This document shows, one piece after another, positions 15,899 to 25,904 of a stretch of 64,000 nucleotides of DNA (positions are counted from its first letter, which is position 1; each line of letters opens with the position of its first letter). Source of the DNA: Hyalangium versicolor. GTDB taxonomy: Bacteria; Myxococcota; Myxococcia; Myxococcales; Myxococcaceae. Location: assembly GCF_020103695.1 (NCBI RefSeq), contig NZ_JAHXBF010000013.1, positions 333,812 to 397,811 on the forward strand, written 5' to 3'. The position numbers were made by a program, and so were the translations under genes. The notes beneath the pieces are model-generated. The model was not told the DNA's origin. It made no database searches and was given only the letters and a program-made list of their open reading frames with translations.

Positions 15899-18800
15899 TC
15901 ATGCTCCGGTCGGCTCCTTCGCGGCCTCGGTGTCCATGTTGAGCGACACGATGAACTCGGTGCCTTTGCCCTCCTCGGTCTCGTAACGCAGCTCGCCGCC
16001 GTTGCCCTGCACGATGATGTCGTAGCTGATGGACAGGCCCAGCCCCGTGCCGTCACCGGACGGCTTGGTGGTGAAGAAGGGCAGGAAGATCCGGTCCCGG
16101 ATGGAGGCGGCGATGCCCGTGCCGTTATCGCGCACACGCACTTCCACGCTGTCGCCCACCCTCTGCGTGGCGATGCGCAGCACGGGCTCGTATTCCGCAC
16201 CGGCGTGCTTGCGCCGCTCTCTCATGGCGTAGAGGGCATTGCTGACGAGGTTCAGGACCACACGCCCGAACTCTTGCGGCGCGAGCAGGATCAGCGGGAG
16301 CGAGGGATCGTAATTCGTCTCGAGCCGCGCTCGCAGGTCCCCGAGCTGCAAGCGCCGCCCCTCCCAGGCCAGGTGTACGTACTGGGCGATCAGCGCGTTC
16401 AAGTCCACTTCGCGCTTCTCTCCCGTGCCGCCGCGGGAATGTTCGAGCATCGCCTTGATGATCCGGTCCGCGCGATGGCCGTGCCCGGCGATCTTCATGG
16501 CGTTCTGCTTGAGATCAGTGGCGAGTTCTTCCAGAGAGCTCGCCAGGGACGGATCGAGTCGGCTCTGCTCCTTTCCGAGAATTGAGAGCAACCCTTCGGT
16601 CAGCTCGACCGAGGCCTCGGCGAAGTTGTTCACGAAGTTCAGCGGGTTCTTGATCTCGTGGGCAATGCCCGCGGTGAGCGCGCCCAGGGAGGCCAGCTTC
16701 TCCTGCACCACGAGTTGCCGCTGCGTGGCCTGCAGCCGTTCGAGCATCTGTGACAGCTCCCGGTTGCTGCGGTGCAGCTCTCGCGTGCGCTCCTTCACGC
16801 GCTGCTCGAGCGTCTCGTAGAGCCGTGCGTTCTCGAGCGAGATCGCGGCCTGTGCCGACAGCAGCTCGAGCACCTGCAGCCGGGCGGGTGTGAACGCGCT
16901 CTGCAAGAGGTTGTTCTCCAGATAGAGGATGCCCGTGAGCTCGCCGTGGCGCCGGATGGGCGCGCAGAGCGCCGAGCGGACCTTGCGCTGCTGGATATAG
17001 GGATCCCGCTGAAAGCGGCCGGCTGCCTGCGCGTCCGCGATCACCACCGGCTCCTGGGTGCGCCACACGTAGCGCACCATGGCCTCGCACAGGTTCTGGG
17101 CATCGGCCAGCCGGACGGAGCGGCCTGGCTCACTGCGCCGGCCACCTGCCTGTGCCTGCGCCTCGAGGAACAACTCTCCGTCTCGCAGCAGGAGCAGCGA
17201 GCCCTGCTCGGCGCCCGCGTTCTCCACCATGATCTGGACCAGCAGGCTCAGCAGCCGTTCCATCACGATCTCGCTCGCGATCGCGGCGGAGGCCTTCATG
17301 AGCGAGGTGAGATCGAGCGCTCCCGCGTCCCTCGTGCTCGAGGGCGTGTGGTAGCCGGGTGGCTTCGCGGAGCGGAGGGGAACTTCGAGGGGCTCGGTGG
17401 TGAGGCCTCGCTGCCAGGTGAGCTCCGGGTATCTCCTGAACAGCTCCTGCACCTTGCTGCTCGCGCCCCAGCGCCTGTAGCCCTCGATGGCCTCGCGCAT
17501 GTAGAAGCGGGCCAGTTTGTGGCGGCCACATTCCAGGTGGAAACGGGCGCACAGCTCGTTCGCCAGCGCCTCCTGGTGGGGGAAGTCATTCTCTCTCGCG
17601 GCGTCGATGGCTCGCTCATAGGCGTCCAGCGCCTGGAGTTCGTTGCCATTCAGTCGCGACACCTCCGCGTCGACGAGCAGTTTCTTGTGCAGGAAGTTGC
17701 TGGCGCACTCGTCCGTCCAGGTTTCGAGCCGCTTGCGGCGCTCGGAGAGCATCGCCTCGTAGCTCGCACGTTGCTCGGGTTCCGCTTCGGCCATGAGCTG
17801 GATGAGCGTCAAGCAGGTGAAGAACACCAGCTCCTTCGTATAGAACAGCCCTCCTCCCCGGATGTGCTTTTCGGCCGTGAGGGCCAGCTCGAGCGCGAGC
17901 CGCGGTTCGCCGTACATGTACGCGAGCTGCAGTTTGGACGTGTAATAGAAGCTCGCTGGAAAGTGATGGCCCTTCTCCGAGAGGTGCTCCGCGTAGCCCT
18001 CTTCAGTGAAGGTGTCGTCGGCGAGGCTGAGCCGCTCGCGGGTGCGCCCCTCGAGGTTGGCGACCACCTGCCTCACGATTCTGTGGATCTCGAGCGAGAC
18101 GTGGTTCTTCGTGCGCTGCATCACATCGAAGAACTTCTCTACCTCCTCGCGCAGCACGGGCAGCGGCTCGCCGGTCGCCAGGTGGATGAACAGCGTCTGG
18201 TCACACGCGTACGAGGTGTAGACGAAGTCTCCCACCTCCAATGTGGCTTGATAGGCGCGTCGCAGGCGGCCCACTCCGCTCTTGAGCGGCCTGCGCCAGA
18301 AGTTCATGAAGGCCGTGAAGAGCACTTCGATCTTGCCGTCGATCTCGGCGTTGCAGAACCGCTCGTTGAGCGCGATCGCCAGCGTACCGAACTCATAGGC
18401 CTCGCCATGGCGGCTGAGGCCGGCGGCGAGCAGCATGCCGTAGAAGCAGTAGCCCAGCGCCGAGAGATCCGAGTGCCCATGTCGCAGCGCGAGCCCTACC
18501 TGCTTGGCGGCGACGAGTCCAAACAGTGAGGGGCTGACGAACCAGGCAGCGGAGTTGAAGTAGATCATCAACCGGCTCAGCTCTCGGAGCTCGGGATCGG
18601 TCATGACCGGAGCGTCGAGCAGATCCGCTGCCTTCCGGCTTGCAAGCAGTTGCTGGACCTCGGCCAGCTCCTGTTCGAGAGCGGCACGCCTCGCTTCGTC
18701 TGACTCCGGGATGATGATGCCGAACCGAGCCGCGCCGGCCGTGCCCGCGGCAATGGCGTCAGCGAAGCGGCTGGGGGTGATGGCCAGGATGATCCGCAGC

Positions 18801-21319
18801 GTCTGTACCTGCAACCACTCCCTGCGCGTGTGGGCTCGGTCCAACAGGGTGTCCAGGAACGTCTCGGCTCGCGCGAAGTTGCCGGAGAGGTATTCGCTCT
18901 CGGCGCGATCGAGGTGAAGCGCGAAGGCAAGCTCGTACTCGCGTTCCCAGCAGGACTCGCCGAGCATCTCCATGCCTGCGCGCAGATAGTTGGCCGCGGC
19001 CTGGTAGGCCGTGGAACTCTTGGCCCTCCGGCCCGCGGCGAGGTTGAGGCGCGCGAGCTGCATGCGCTCCGCTCTCGCCTCGATCAGCTGGGCACCGAAG
19101 TTGAGGTGGTCGGCGATGTCGAACAGCTCGTCATCGCCCTGTGTGCCATTTGCCCGCGTGAGCATGAGCCGCCCGATCCGCAGGTGGACCTCCTTGCGCC
19201 GGGTATCCTCGATGAAAGAGTAGGCCGCCTGTTGCACACGGTCGTGGAGGAACCGGAAGGAGACATCGAAGGAGGGTGGGGGAAGCGGCACCTGCTCGGA
19301 GGGCAGCTGAGGGTGGAGGTAGCGGTACTCCACGTCGAGGGGCACGACCAATCCCTCACGCAGCGCGTCCCACAGGTCCTCGGCGACCTCTCGTTCATGG
19401 GACTCTCGGATGACCGCGAGGGTGCGGAGGTCGAACTCATGGCCGATGCACGCGGCGAACTGGAGCACCCCCTGGGTCCGAGACGGGAGGCGCCTCAGTT
19501 TGCTCGCCATGAAATCGACGACATTGTCTGTCACCCGCCGCTCGATGATGCGCCGGGCTTCCCAGGTCCAGGTGCCGCGCTGGGCATCGAAGGTGAGCAA
19601 TTTCTCGTCATACAGCGAGCGCAGGAACTGCCCGACGAAGAAGGGGTTTCCGTGCGTCTTGTCGAAGACGGGCTGTGAGAGCGAAGCCGCCTGCTCGCGT
19701 GCGCAGCCCAGGGAATCGGCGACGAGTTGTTCGACGTCGGGATACGTGAGCGGTGCGACCTTGATCGCCGAGATGGTGGCGCTTCCCTCGGCGAGCGACT
19801 GCAGTGCCATCACGAGCGGGTGGGCCGCGGTCACCTCGTTGTCGCGGTAGGTGCCCACCACGAGCATGTGCTTGCTGTCCGGGCCCGTGAGCAGGAACTC
19901 CAGCAGGTTGAGCGAGGCGGCGTCCACCCACTGCAAGTCGTCGAGGAAGAGCACCAGCGGGTGCTCGGGGGTGGCGAAGACACGGATGAAGCTCTGGAAG
20001 GCCAGCGCGAAGCGGTTCTGCGCCTCCTTCGGTGGCAGCGGCAGCACCGGGGGCTGGGGGCCGATGATGAAACCAATCTCGGGGATGAGATCGACGAGCA
20101 CCTGGCCGAGCCCGCCCAGCGAGCCCATCAGGGTTTGACGCCAGTCGGCGAGGACTTCGGGAGGCTCGGTGAGGATCTGCTGCACGAGCGAGCGGAAGGC
20201 GTGCGCCACAGGCTCGTAGGGCGTGGTGCGGCTGCGCTGGTCGAACTTGCCTGCGATGAAGAAGCCTCGGTGGCGGGTGATTCCTTTCTGGATCTCGTTC
20301 ACGAGGGCCGACTTGCCTACGCCCGCCTGACCTACGACGAGCAGCAATTCCGAGCCCCCCTGCCGCACCCGCTCGAACGCCTCGGAGAGCCGGGTCAGCT
20401 CCTCGTCCCGGCCGTAGAGCTTCTGCGGGAGCTGGAAGAACTCGGTGCGATCGTGGCGCGCGGGCGCGAAGTCATCACCGATGCTCCCGCGCTCGCGCAG
20501 CTGCCGATGGCATTCCCTCAGGTCGACGATGATGCCATGGGCGCTCTGGTAGCGCTCCTCGGCGTTCTTCGCCAGCAACCGTGCCACGATGGCGGACAGC
20601 GCGCGCGGCAGGCCAGGAGCGAGTTCATGGACGGGAGGCGGCACGACGGCGATGTGCGCGTGGACGATCTCGATGGGCACCTGCTGCTCGAAGGGCAGGC
20701 GCCCGCTGAGCAGTTCGTAGAAAGTCACGCCGAGTGAGTAGAAGTCGGCGCGGTGATCGATGCCGCGGTTCATGCGCCCCGTCTGCTCGGGAGCCATGTA
20801 GGGCAGTGTTCCCTCGAGATTCCGGGGACTGGCCAGCATCGCATCCTCGCGCGAGAGCTCCGATGCGATGGAGAAGTCGATGAGCTGGACGGTGCCGGTG
20901 TCGGGCTTGATGACAATGTTCTGCGGCTTGATGTCCTTGTGCACCACGCCGCTTCGGTGGATCTCCGCGAGCGCCTGGCTGAGCTGAAGCACTACATCGA
21001 TGCAGCGCTCGACGGAGAGCCGGCCCTGGCGGTCGACGTACTGCCGCAAGGAGATGGCACCGATGTCCTCCAGCTCGAGTGCCGGCCTGCCGCCAAATTC
21101 CACGAGCGACAGCGCACGGGCCACTCCTGGGACGGACAGCCGCGAGGAGATGGCGTACTCATGGCGCAGTTCGGCGACGCGGCGGGGCTCGGGTCGCTCC
21201 TCGGTGGAAGTCTTCAGGATGACGGTTCCGCCATCGGCCAGCCGCGTCGCCCGGTAGACGATCGACTTCGGGCCTTGATGGAGGAACTCGCGAAGCTGAT
21301 AGCCCGCCAGCGTCATCAT
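15899..21319 (-). CDS. Giant hybrid Ser/Thr kinase - AAA ATPase - TPR - GAF - histidine kinase (1)
   Basis: 1806 residues. An N-terminal kinase domain (~1-270) has HKDIKPQN (H127-D129), APE and DFYSLGVTFYELL, but the Gly-rich loop is degenerate (HQGPKSIVY) and the DFG motif is DFS (148-150), so activity is uncertain. An AAA_16 ATPase follows (Walker A GQAGVGKS 330-337; Walker B LVLFLDDLQWVDAAS ~440). A long helical TPR-like region (~780-1300), a GAF domain (~1340-1500), a coiled coil, and a canonical histidine kinase (AGIAHEIKNPLNF, H1554; N-box NLVSNALYAM; G-boxes DNGTGI and GTGLGLSIS) complete it. It is a one-protein sensor likely feeding an unlinked response regulator. It is divergent from the acyl-CoA dehydrogenase operon. 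Confidence 0.93.
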   Translation of the reverse strand: MMTLAGYQLREFLHQGPKSIVYRATRLADGGTVILKTSTEERPEPRRVAELRHEYAISSRLSVPGVARALSLVEFGGRPALELEDIGAISLRQYVDRQGRLSVERCIDVVLQLSQALAEIHRSGVVHKDIKPQNIVIKPDTGTVQLIDFSIASELSREDAMLASPRNLEGTLPYMAPEQTGRMNRGIDHRADFYSLGVTFYELLSGRLPFEQQVPIEIVHAHIAVVPPPVHELAPGLPRALSAIVARLLAKNAEERYQSAHGIIVDLRECHRQLRERGSIGDDFAPARHDRTEFFQLPQKLYGRDEELTRLSEAFERVRQGGSELLLVVGQAGVGKSALVNEIQKGITRHRGFFIAGKFDQRSRTTPYEPVAHAFRSLVQQILTEPPEVLADWRQTLMGSLGGLGQVLVDLIPEIGFIIGPQPPVLPLPPKEAQNRFALAFQSFIRVFATPEHPLVLFLDDLQWVDAASLNLLEFLLTGPDSKHMLVVGTYRDNEVTAAHPLVMALQSLAEGSATISAIKVAPLTYPDVEQLVADSLGCAREQAASLSQPVFDKTHGNPFFVGQFLRSLYDEKLLTFDAQRGTWTWEARRIIERRVTDNVVDFMASKLRRLPSRTQGVLQFAACIGHEFDLRTLAVIRESHEREVAEDLWDALREGLVVPLDVEYRYLHPQLPSEQVPLPPPSFDVSFRFLHDRVQQAAYSFIEDTRRKEVHLRIGRLMLTRANGTQGDDELFDIADHLNFGAQLIEARAERMQLARLNLAAGRRAKSSTAYQAAANYLRAGMEMLGESCWEREYELAFALHLDRAESEYLSGNFARAETFLDTLLDRAHTRREWLQVQTLRIILAITPSRFADAIAAGTAGAARFGIIIPESDEARRAALEQELAEVQQLLASRKAADLLDAPVMTDPELRELSRLMIYFNSAAWFVSPSLFGLVAAKQVGLALRHGHSDLSALGYCFYGMLLAAGLSRHGEAYEFGTLAIALNERFCNAEIDGKIEVLFTAFMNFWRRPLKSGVGRLRRAYQATLEVGDFVYTSYACDQTLFIHLATGEPLPVLREEVEKFFDVMQRTKNHVSLEIHRIVRQVVANLEGRTRERLSLADDTFTEEGYAEHLSEKGHHFPASFYYTSKLQLAYMYGEPRLALELALTAEKHIRGGGLFYTKELVFFTCLTLIQLMAEAEPEQRASYEAMLSERRKRLETWTDECASNFLHKKLLVDAEVSRLNGNELQALDAYERAIDAARENDFPHQEALANELCARFHLECGRHKLARFYMREAIEGYRRWGASSKVQELFRRYPELTWQRGLTTEPLEVPLRSAKPPGYHTPSSTRDAGALDLTSLMKASAAIASEIVMERLLSLLVQIMVENAGAEQGSLLLLRDGELFLEAQAQAGGRRSEPGRSVRLADAQNLCEAMVRYVWRTQEPVVIADAQAAGRFQRDPYIQQRKVRSALCAPIRRHGELTGILYLENNLLQSAFTPARLQVLELLSAQAAISLENARLYETLEQRVKERTRELHRSNRELSQMLERLQATQRQLVVQEKLASLGALTAGIAHEIKNPLNFVNNFAEASVELTEGLLSILGKEQSRLDPSLASSLEELATDLKQNAMKIAGHGHRADRIIKAMLEHSRGGTGEKREVDLNALIAQYVHLAWEGRRLQLGDLRARLETNYDPSLPLILLAPQEFGRVVLNLVSNALYAMRERRKHAGAEYEPVLRIATQRVGDSVEVRVRDNGTGIAASIRDRIFLPFFTTKPSGDGTGLGLSISYDIIVQGNGGELRYETEEGKGTEFIVSLNMDTEAAKEPTGA

Positions 21320-21368
21320 GCTGCTCCTCGGCTGTTTCGAGTCGAGTGGTGCGCCAGCAAACTGGGGT

Positions 21369-21410
21369 TACCTGCAAGAGTCAACCCAGGCCTGATTGTG
21401 CTGGCAGGTA
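21369..21410. repeat. Inverted repeat in the divergent region
   Basis: TACCTGC (21369-21375) and GCAGGTA (21404-21410), a perfect 7-bp pair separated by 28 bases, between the giant kinase (start 21319) and the acyl-CoA dehydrogenase gene. It could be paired operator half-sites; chance is not excluded. Confidence 0.3.
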
Positions 21411-21505
21411 GGCCAATGCCACGCATCCATGGCTGTCCGGCCGCTTTCCAGCATCGTGCGGCCATGGGATCATTCCGCATCGAGTGGAGCCATGAAGGGG
21501 AGGGC

Positions 21506-23179
21506 ATGATGGCCACGGTTCCGGAACCCGCGTTCGTTCACTTCAACACTCATGAGGTGACGAACCAGCCCCCACCGCTGTTGGACTACAACCTGTTCAC
21601 GACCGACCGGCCGTTGATGGAAGCCGTGGCGCGCGAAGGCGCCTCATGGGCCCGGGAGGAACTCACCACGCTCGGAGCCCGGCTGGGGAGCACCGAGGTG
21701 ATCGAGTGGGGCTTCCTGGCCAACCGCCACCTGCCCGTGCTCCATGCCTTCGATCGCTTCGGCAACCGCCGCGACGAGGTGGAGTACCACCCCGCCTGGC
21801 ACGAACTGCTCGGGCTCAGCATCTCCCATGGCTTGCACACGAGCCCCTGGGCTGATCCCAAACCCGGTGCTCATGTGGCACGGGCCGCCGGGCTGATGAT
21901 GCTGGTGCAGATCGAAGCGGGGGTGATGTGTCCAACGACGGTGGCATATGCGGCTGTTCCCGCGCTGCGAGCGCAGCCCGAGATCGCGGCGGAGTGGACA
22001 CCTCGGCTGCTGTCCAGGCGCTACGACAAGCGCTTCCTGCCTGCATCCCAGAAGGTGGGAGCACTCATCAGTATGGGGATGACGGAGAAGCAGGGGGGCT
22101 CGGACCTGCGCTCCAACAGCACGCGTGCTGTCCCCTTGGGGCGCAGTGGCCCTGGTGCGGCCTATCGCATCGTCGGGCACAAGTGGTTCTTCTCCATTCC
22201 CATGTGCGATGCGTTCCTCGTCACCGCGCAGGCGCCGGGAGGGCTCTCGTGCTTCCTGTTGCCACGCTTTACTCCGGACGGGAAGGTGAATGGCCTGCGC
22301 CTGCAGCGCCTCAAGGACAAGCTCGGCAACCGCGCCAACGCGTCCAGCGAGGTAGAGTTCCACGATGCCTACGCGCAGCTCGTGGGGGAGGAGGGGCGTG
22401 GGGTGCCGGTGATCATCGAGATGGCCAACTACAGCCGTCTGGACTGCGCGCTGGGCAGTGCGGCCGTGATGAGGCAGGCAGTCGTACAGGCGTTGCACCA
22501 CTGCTCGCACCGCCAGGCCTTTGGCCGGCTGCTCATCGAGCAGCCGCTCATGAGCAACGTGCTCGCGGACCTGGCTATCGAGTCCGAAGCAGCAACGGCC
22601 CTCGTGCTGCATCTGGCACGGGCCTATGACAGGCAAGAGGATCCCGAGGAGAAAGCCTATCGTCGGCTGATGACTCCCGCCGTGAAGTACTGGGTCTGCA
22701 AACGCAGCCCTGGCTTCACCGCCGAGGCGCTGGAGTTGCTGGGCGGCGCGGGTTACGTCGAGGAGTCCATCATGCCTCGGCTCTACCGCGAGGCGCCCCT
22801 CAACTCTGTTTGGGAGGGGTCTGGGAATGTCATGTGTCTCGACGTGCAGCGCGCGTTGCAGACGCGTACCGGCAGCGTGGAGCGGTTGCTGGGGGAACTG
22901 CGTGCGGTTCGTGGAGCGGATGCACGCCTCGACCGTTTCGTTGCCGCGCTCGAGCCGGACCTCACTCCGGATGGAGCGGCTACGGGCGGCCGGCGCCTCG
23001 TCGAGCGCATGGTGTTGGCCCTCCAAGGGGCGTTGCTGGTCCGGCACGCGCCGTCATCCCTGGCTGATGCCTTCTGCGCCTCGCGGCTCGAGGGGGGCTG
23101 GAGTGGAGCCTACGGGACGCTGCCGGCGGGGCTGGATCTCCGTGCGATCGTGGAGCGGGCGAGGCCCGTCGGCTCATGA
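21506..23179 (+). CDS. AidB-like acyl-CoA dehydrogenase family protein
   Basis: 557 residues, the size of AidB-type members (longer than the ~390 of ordinary acyl-CoA dehydrogenases). Diagnostic stretches are GMTEKQGGSDLRSN (~190-203), HKWFFSIPMCDAFLVTAQA, SRLDCALGSAAVMRQA, HCSHRQAFGRLLIEQPLM and LELLGGAGYVEESIMPRLYREAPLNSVWEGSGNVMCLD (FAD-binding and catalytic region). It should be an FAD-linked oxidoreductase on acyl-CoA or a related substrate; E. coli AidB is linked to alkylation stress, but with an acyl-CoA ligase next door a fatty-acid role is more likely here. Two tandem ATGs (21506, 21509) follow GGGGAGG; the second has the better spacing. Its stop overlaps the ligase start (ATGA). Confidence 0.88.
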   Translation: MMATVPEPAFVHFNTHEVTNQPPPLLDYNLFTTDRPLMEAVAREGASWAREELTTLGARLGSTEVIEWGFLANRHLPVLHAFDRFGNRRDEVEYHPAWHELLGLSISHGLHTSPWADPKPGAHVARAAGLMMLVQIEAGVMCPTTVAYAAVPALRAQPEIAAEWTPRLLSRRYDKRFLPASQKVGALISMGMTEKQGGSDLRSNSTRAVPLGRSGPGAAYRIVGHKWFFSIPMCDAFLVTAQAPGGLSCFLLPRFTPDGKVNGLRLQRLKDKLGNRANASSEVEFHDAYAQLVGEEGRGVPVIIEMANYSRLDCALGSAAVMRQAVVQALHHCSHRQAFGRLLIEQPLMSNVLADLAIESEAATALVLHLARAYDRQEDPEEKAYRRLMTPAVKYWVCKRSPGFTAEALELLGGAGYVEESIMPRLYREAPLNSVWEGSGNVMCLDVQRALQTRTGSVERLLGELRAVRGADARLDRFVAALEPDLTPDGAATGGRRLVERMVLALQGALLVRHAPSSLADAFCASRLEGGWSGAYGTLPAGLDLRAIVERARPVGS

Positions 23180-24720
23180 AGAGCAACATTGGCCTGTTCC
23201 TGACCCGGCGGGCCCAGCTCAACCCTGGGACCGAAGCGGCGGTCGACGTGGCGTCGGGGCGACGGTTCACCTATGCCCAGCTCAACGCCCGTTGCAACCG
23301 GGTGGCCCATGGGTTGCTGTCGCTCGGGGTGGGGAAGGGGGACAGGGTGGCCCTCCTCATGCTGAACAGCCCGGAGTTCCTCGAGACGTTCCTGGCCATC
23401 GCCAAGATCGGCGCCGTCTGCGTGCCGCTCAACTGGCGCCTGATCCCGGATGAGCTGGCGTTGATCCTCAGAGACTCTGGCGCCCGCGTCTTGATCAGCA
23501 GCGCCGAGTTCGACTCCACCCTGGCCGAACTTCACTCGCGTGGTCCGGCCAGCACCTTCGTGGAGCACTGGGTGCAACTCGGCGTTGCTGCCAGGCCTGA
23601 GTGGGCTTTGGACTATGACGCCTGGACCGCGGAGGTGTCGGACGCTGAGCCCCAGATCCTCGCGGGTGACGAGGATGTGCTCTACATCATGTACACCTCG
23701 GGCACTACGGGGCTGCCCAAGGGCGTGACGCACAGCCACAAGGCCGCGATGTGGGCCGTGCTGACCTTCAACTCCACGGCGGACATGCGGCACGGGGATC
23801 GCTATCTCGTCGCGCTGCCGCTGTTTCACGTCGGGGCACTGACTCCAGTCACCGCGTGCATCCACCGGTGCATCACGGCGGTGATCGTGCGCCAGTTCGA
23901 TCCCTCTGGAGTATGGGAGGTGATCCAACGCGAGCAGCTCACCACGGGCCTGTGCGTGCCCACGATGCTCGACCGCATGCTGCAGGCCTATGTGCCAGGG
24001 AAGCATGTCCACTCGAGCTTGCGCTGGATGATGAGCGGCGCCGCGCCCGTTCCCGAGACGCTGATCCGGGCGTACGCGGAACTCGGGATCGAAGTGCATC
24101 AGGTGTATGGTCTGACCGAGTGCTGTGGTCCGGCCTGCCTGGTCTCTCCGGAGAATGCCCTGGCGCGCGTCGGATCCACGGGCAAGGCGTTCTTCTTCAC
24201 CGAGGTGCGCGTAGTCCGGCACGATGGCACGGAGTGCGCTCCCAGGGAGGCGGGCGAGGTGCTCATCCGGGGCGAGCACGTGATGGCAGGGTACTGGAAC
24301 CAGCCCCAGGCCACGGCCGAGACCCTCCGCGATGGATGGCTCTACACGGGCGACGTGGCGATGAGGGATGAAGAGGGCTTCATCTACATCCAGGATCGTC
24401 TCAAGGACCTGATCATCTCGGGTGGCGAGAACATCTATCCCGCCGAGCTCGAGAATGTCCTGCGCATGCACCCGAAGGTGAGGGATACGGCTGTCATTGG
24501 CCGGCCCAGCAAGAGATGGGGCGAGTCACCTCTTGCTGTGATCGTGAAGCGCGATGATTCGCTCACGGAGAGCGAGGTGCTGAGCTGGTGCCAGGGGAGG
24601 ATTTCGCAATACAAGCTGCCCAAGGGGGCTGTGTTCATCCCCGAAATCCCGCGCAACTCCTCGGGCAAGATTCTCAAGCGGGCTCTGCGCGAGCAGTTTC
24701 CCGGCTTCATTTTCGACTGA
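23176..24720 (+). CDS. AMP-binding acyl-CoA synthetase (fatty-acid CoA ligase)
   Basis: 514 residues with all core motifs of the ANL superfamily: P-loop YTSGTTGLPKGV (~175-186), YGLTECCGP (~311-319), YTGDVAMRDEEGF (~390), the hinge and GGENIYPAELENVL, and the A10 lysine in NSSGKILKR near the C-terminus. It activates a carboxylic acid to acyl-AMP and then acyl-CoA in the cytosol. The start codon overlaps the stop of the AidB-like dehydrogenase by four bases (ATGA at 23176-23179), so the two form an operon and probably act in sequence on one acid: activation, then dehydrogenation. The chain-length preference cannot be read from sequence. Confidence 0.92.
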   Translation: MKSNIGLFLTRRAQLNPGTEAAVDVASGRRFTYAQLNARCNRVAHGLLSLGVGKGDRVALLMLNSPEFLETFLAIAKIGAVCVPLNWRLIPDELALILRDSGARVLISSAEFDSTLAELHSRGPASTFVEHWVQLGVAARPEWALDYDAWTAEVSDAEPQILAGDEDVLYIMYTSGTTGLPKGVTHSHKAAMWAVLTFNSTADMRHGDRYLVALPLFHVGALTPVTACIHRCITAVIVRQFDPSGVWEVIQREQLTTGLCVPTMLDRMLQAYVPGKHVHSSLRWMMSGAAPVPETLIRAYAELGIEVHQVYGLTECCGPACLVSPENALARVGSTGKAFFFTEVRVVRHDGTECAPREAGEVLIRGEHVMAGYWNQPQATAETLRDGWLYTGDVAMRDEEGFIYIQDRLKDLIISGGENIYPAELENVLRMHPKVRDTAVIGRPSKRWGESPLAVIVKRDDSLTESEVLSWCQGRISQYKLPKGAVFIPEIPRNSSGKILKRALREQFPGFIFD

Positions 24721-24736
24721 GGAAACGCTTGGGGTT

Positions 24737-25819
24737 CTACGGGCAGACCCGCTCGACCGACTTGATCCGCACCGCTCCGTCGACGTTCGGGTCGTTCGTC
24801 TGGTCGCCAATGGCGATGGAGCCGTTCGAAGTGAAGTTGTTCCGCGTGAGCTTCGCGACGCCGTCGATGCTTACCGTCGCCACCTTCGCTGAGTCCACGG
24901 CAAGCTCGTAGACATGATACGCACCGTCGGTCACCGAGAACGCCGCGGACTGCGTGTCGTCCGCCCAGCCGATCGCTGCGCTGTCGAGATAGATCATCTG
25001 CGAACGATCCGTGCTGTTGCCGGCTGACGGCGTGAAGCTCCCCAGGATGGCCGCGCCGCTGTCGAGCTGGTTGTGGGTGTTCACCGACTCGACCTGCATC
25101 GTCACGCGGAGCTTGAACGGCTTCGTTGCGTCGAGCGCGTTCGCCCGCGTGATGAGCAGCTGTCCACTCGTCCTCGCGCCGCCATTCGTCGACGTCGCGA
25201 GCCGAACGTAGTCCGCGCCGTACGTGAGCGTGTTTGGAGCCTGGGCGACTGTTGTCCAGCCTTGCGCTGCGATGTCGGTGCCGCCGACCAGCAGCGGAGT
25301 GCTCGCGCGTGCCGTCCACTGCGTCGTCGACGTCTCCGGCGTGCACGTCTCGCACACGTTCGCCGGGTTCGGTGTACCCGCGGCGTAGACCACGCCGTCG
25401 ATGAAGCACTTCGAGGTGCACTCGCCGGCCGAGCAGACCTGTCCCGGGTTGCACGGCGTCCCGTCCGCGCGTTGCGTCCACGCGGTCGCGGACGTCGTCG
25501 GTGTGCACTGTTCGCACGAATTCGCCGGGTTCACCGCGCCGGCAGTGACTTGCGTGCCGTCGATCTGACAGATCGCGACACAGACGCTGCTCTCACAAGC
25601 TTCGCTGGTCGCGCAGGCCTTGTCGCAACCCCCACAGTGCTTCGGGTCGCTCTCGGTCCTCACACAGGAGGTACCGCACAGCTCGAAGCCGCTGTCGCAC
25701 GTCACCGGTACAGAGGCGTCGGGGGTGTCGATGGGACCGGAGGGGGGATCATCGTTGCAAGCAGCTACGAGGCCGAGCACGACGATGCAGGAGAGAGCGG
25801 TAGCGCGGGTGGAGTGCAT
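24737..25819 (-). CDS. Cys-rich lipoprotein with C-terminal sugar-binding-like beta domain
   Basis: 360 residues. Signal peptide with lipobox VAAC (Cys ~21) followed by NDD. Residues ~35-165 contain Cys-rich repeats of a kind common in myxobacterial surface proteins (LCGTSCVRTESDPKHCGGCDKAC; two copies of CxIDGxxxxAGxxNPAxxCExCTP). Residues ~190-358 resemble a concanavalin/jelly-roll fold (AQGWTTVAQAP ... GSFTPSAG ... YHVYELAVDSAKVATVSIDGVAKL). No catalytic motif is apparent. Codon use (many TCG, CGT-CGA runs, GCG-rich) differs somewhat from neighbours, hinting at acquisition from another high-GC lineage. It is convergent with the ligase (16-base gap) and divergent from the YqgE-like gene. 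Confidence 0.8.
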   Translation of the reverse strand: MHSTRATALSCIVVLGLVAACNDDPPSGPIDTPDASVPVTCDSGFELCGTSCVRTESDPKHCGGCDKACATSEACESSVCVAICQIDGTQVTAGAVNPANSCEQCTPTTSATAWTQRADGTPCNPGQVCSAGECTSKCFIDGVVYAAGTPNPANVCETCTPETSTTQWTARASTPLLVGGTDIAAQGWTTVAQAPNTLTYGADYVRLATSTNGGARTSGQLLITRANALDATKPFKLRVTMQVESVNTHNQLDSGAAILGSFTPSAGNSTDRSQMIYLDSAAIGWADDTQSAAFSVTDGAYHVYELAVDSAKVATVSIDGVAKLTRNNFTSNGSIAIGDQTNDPNVDGAVRIKSVERVCP

Positions 25820-25904
25820 GGAACCTGCACCTTACGCGACCACACGCCCGCGCGATGTGATCATGAAGAGGTGACGCACGGGGCATCGCATTATCCTACT
25901 GGGA

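Noticed and set aside
21506..23179. DNA-alkylation repair role for the AidB-like protein
   Set aside because: Similarity is to the AidB branch, but translational coupling to an acyl-CoA ligase favours acyl-CoA metabolism; no ada/alkB neighbours.
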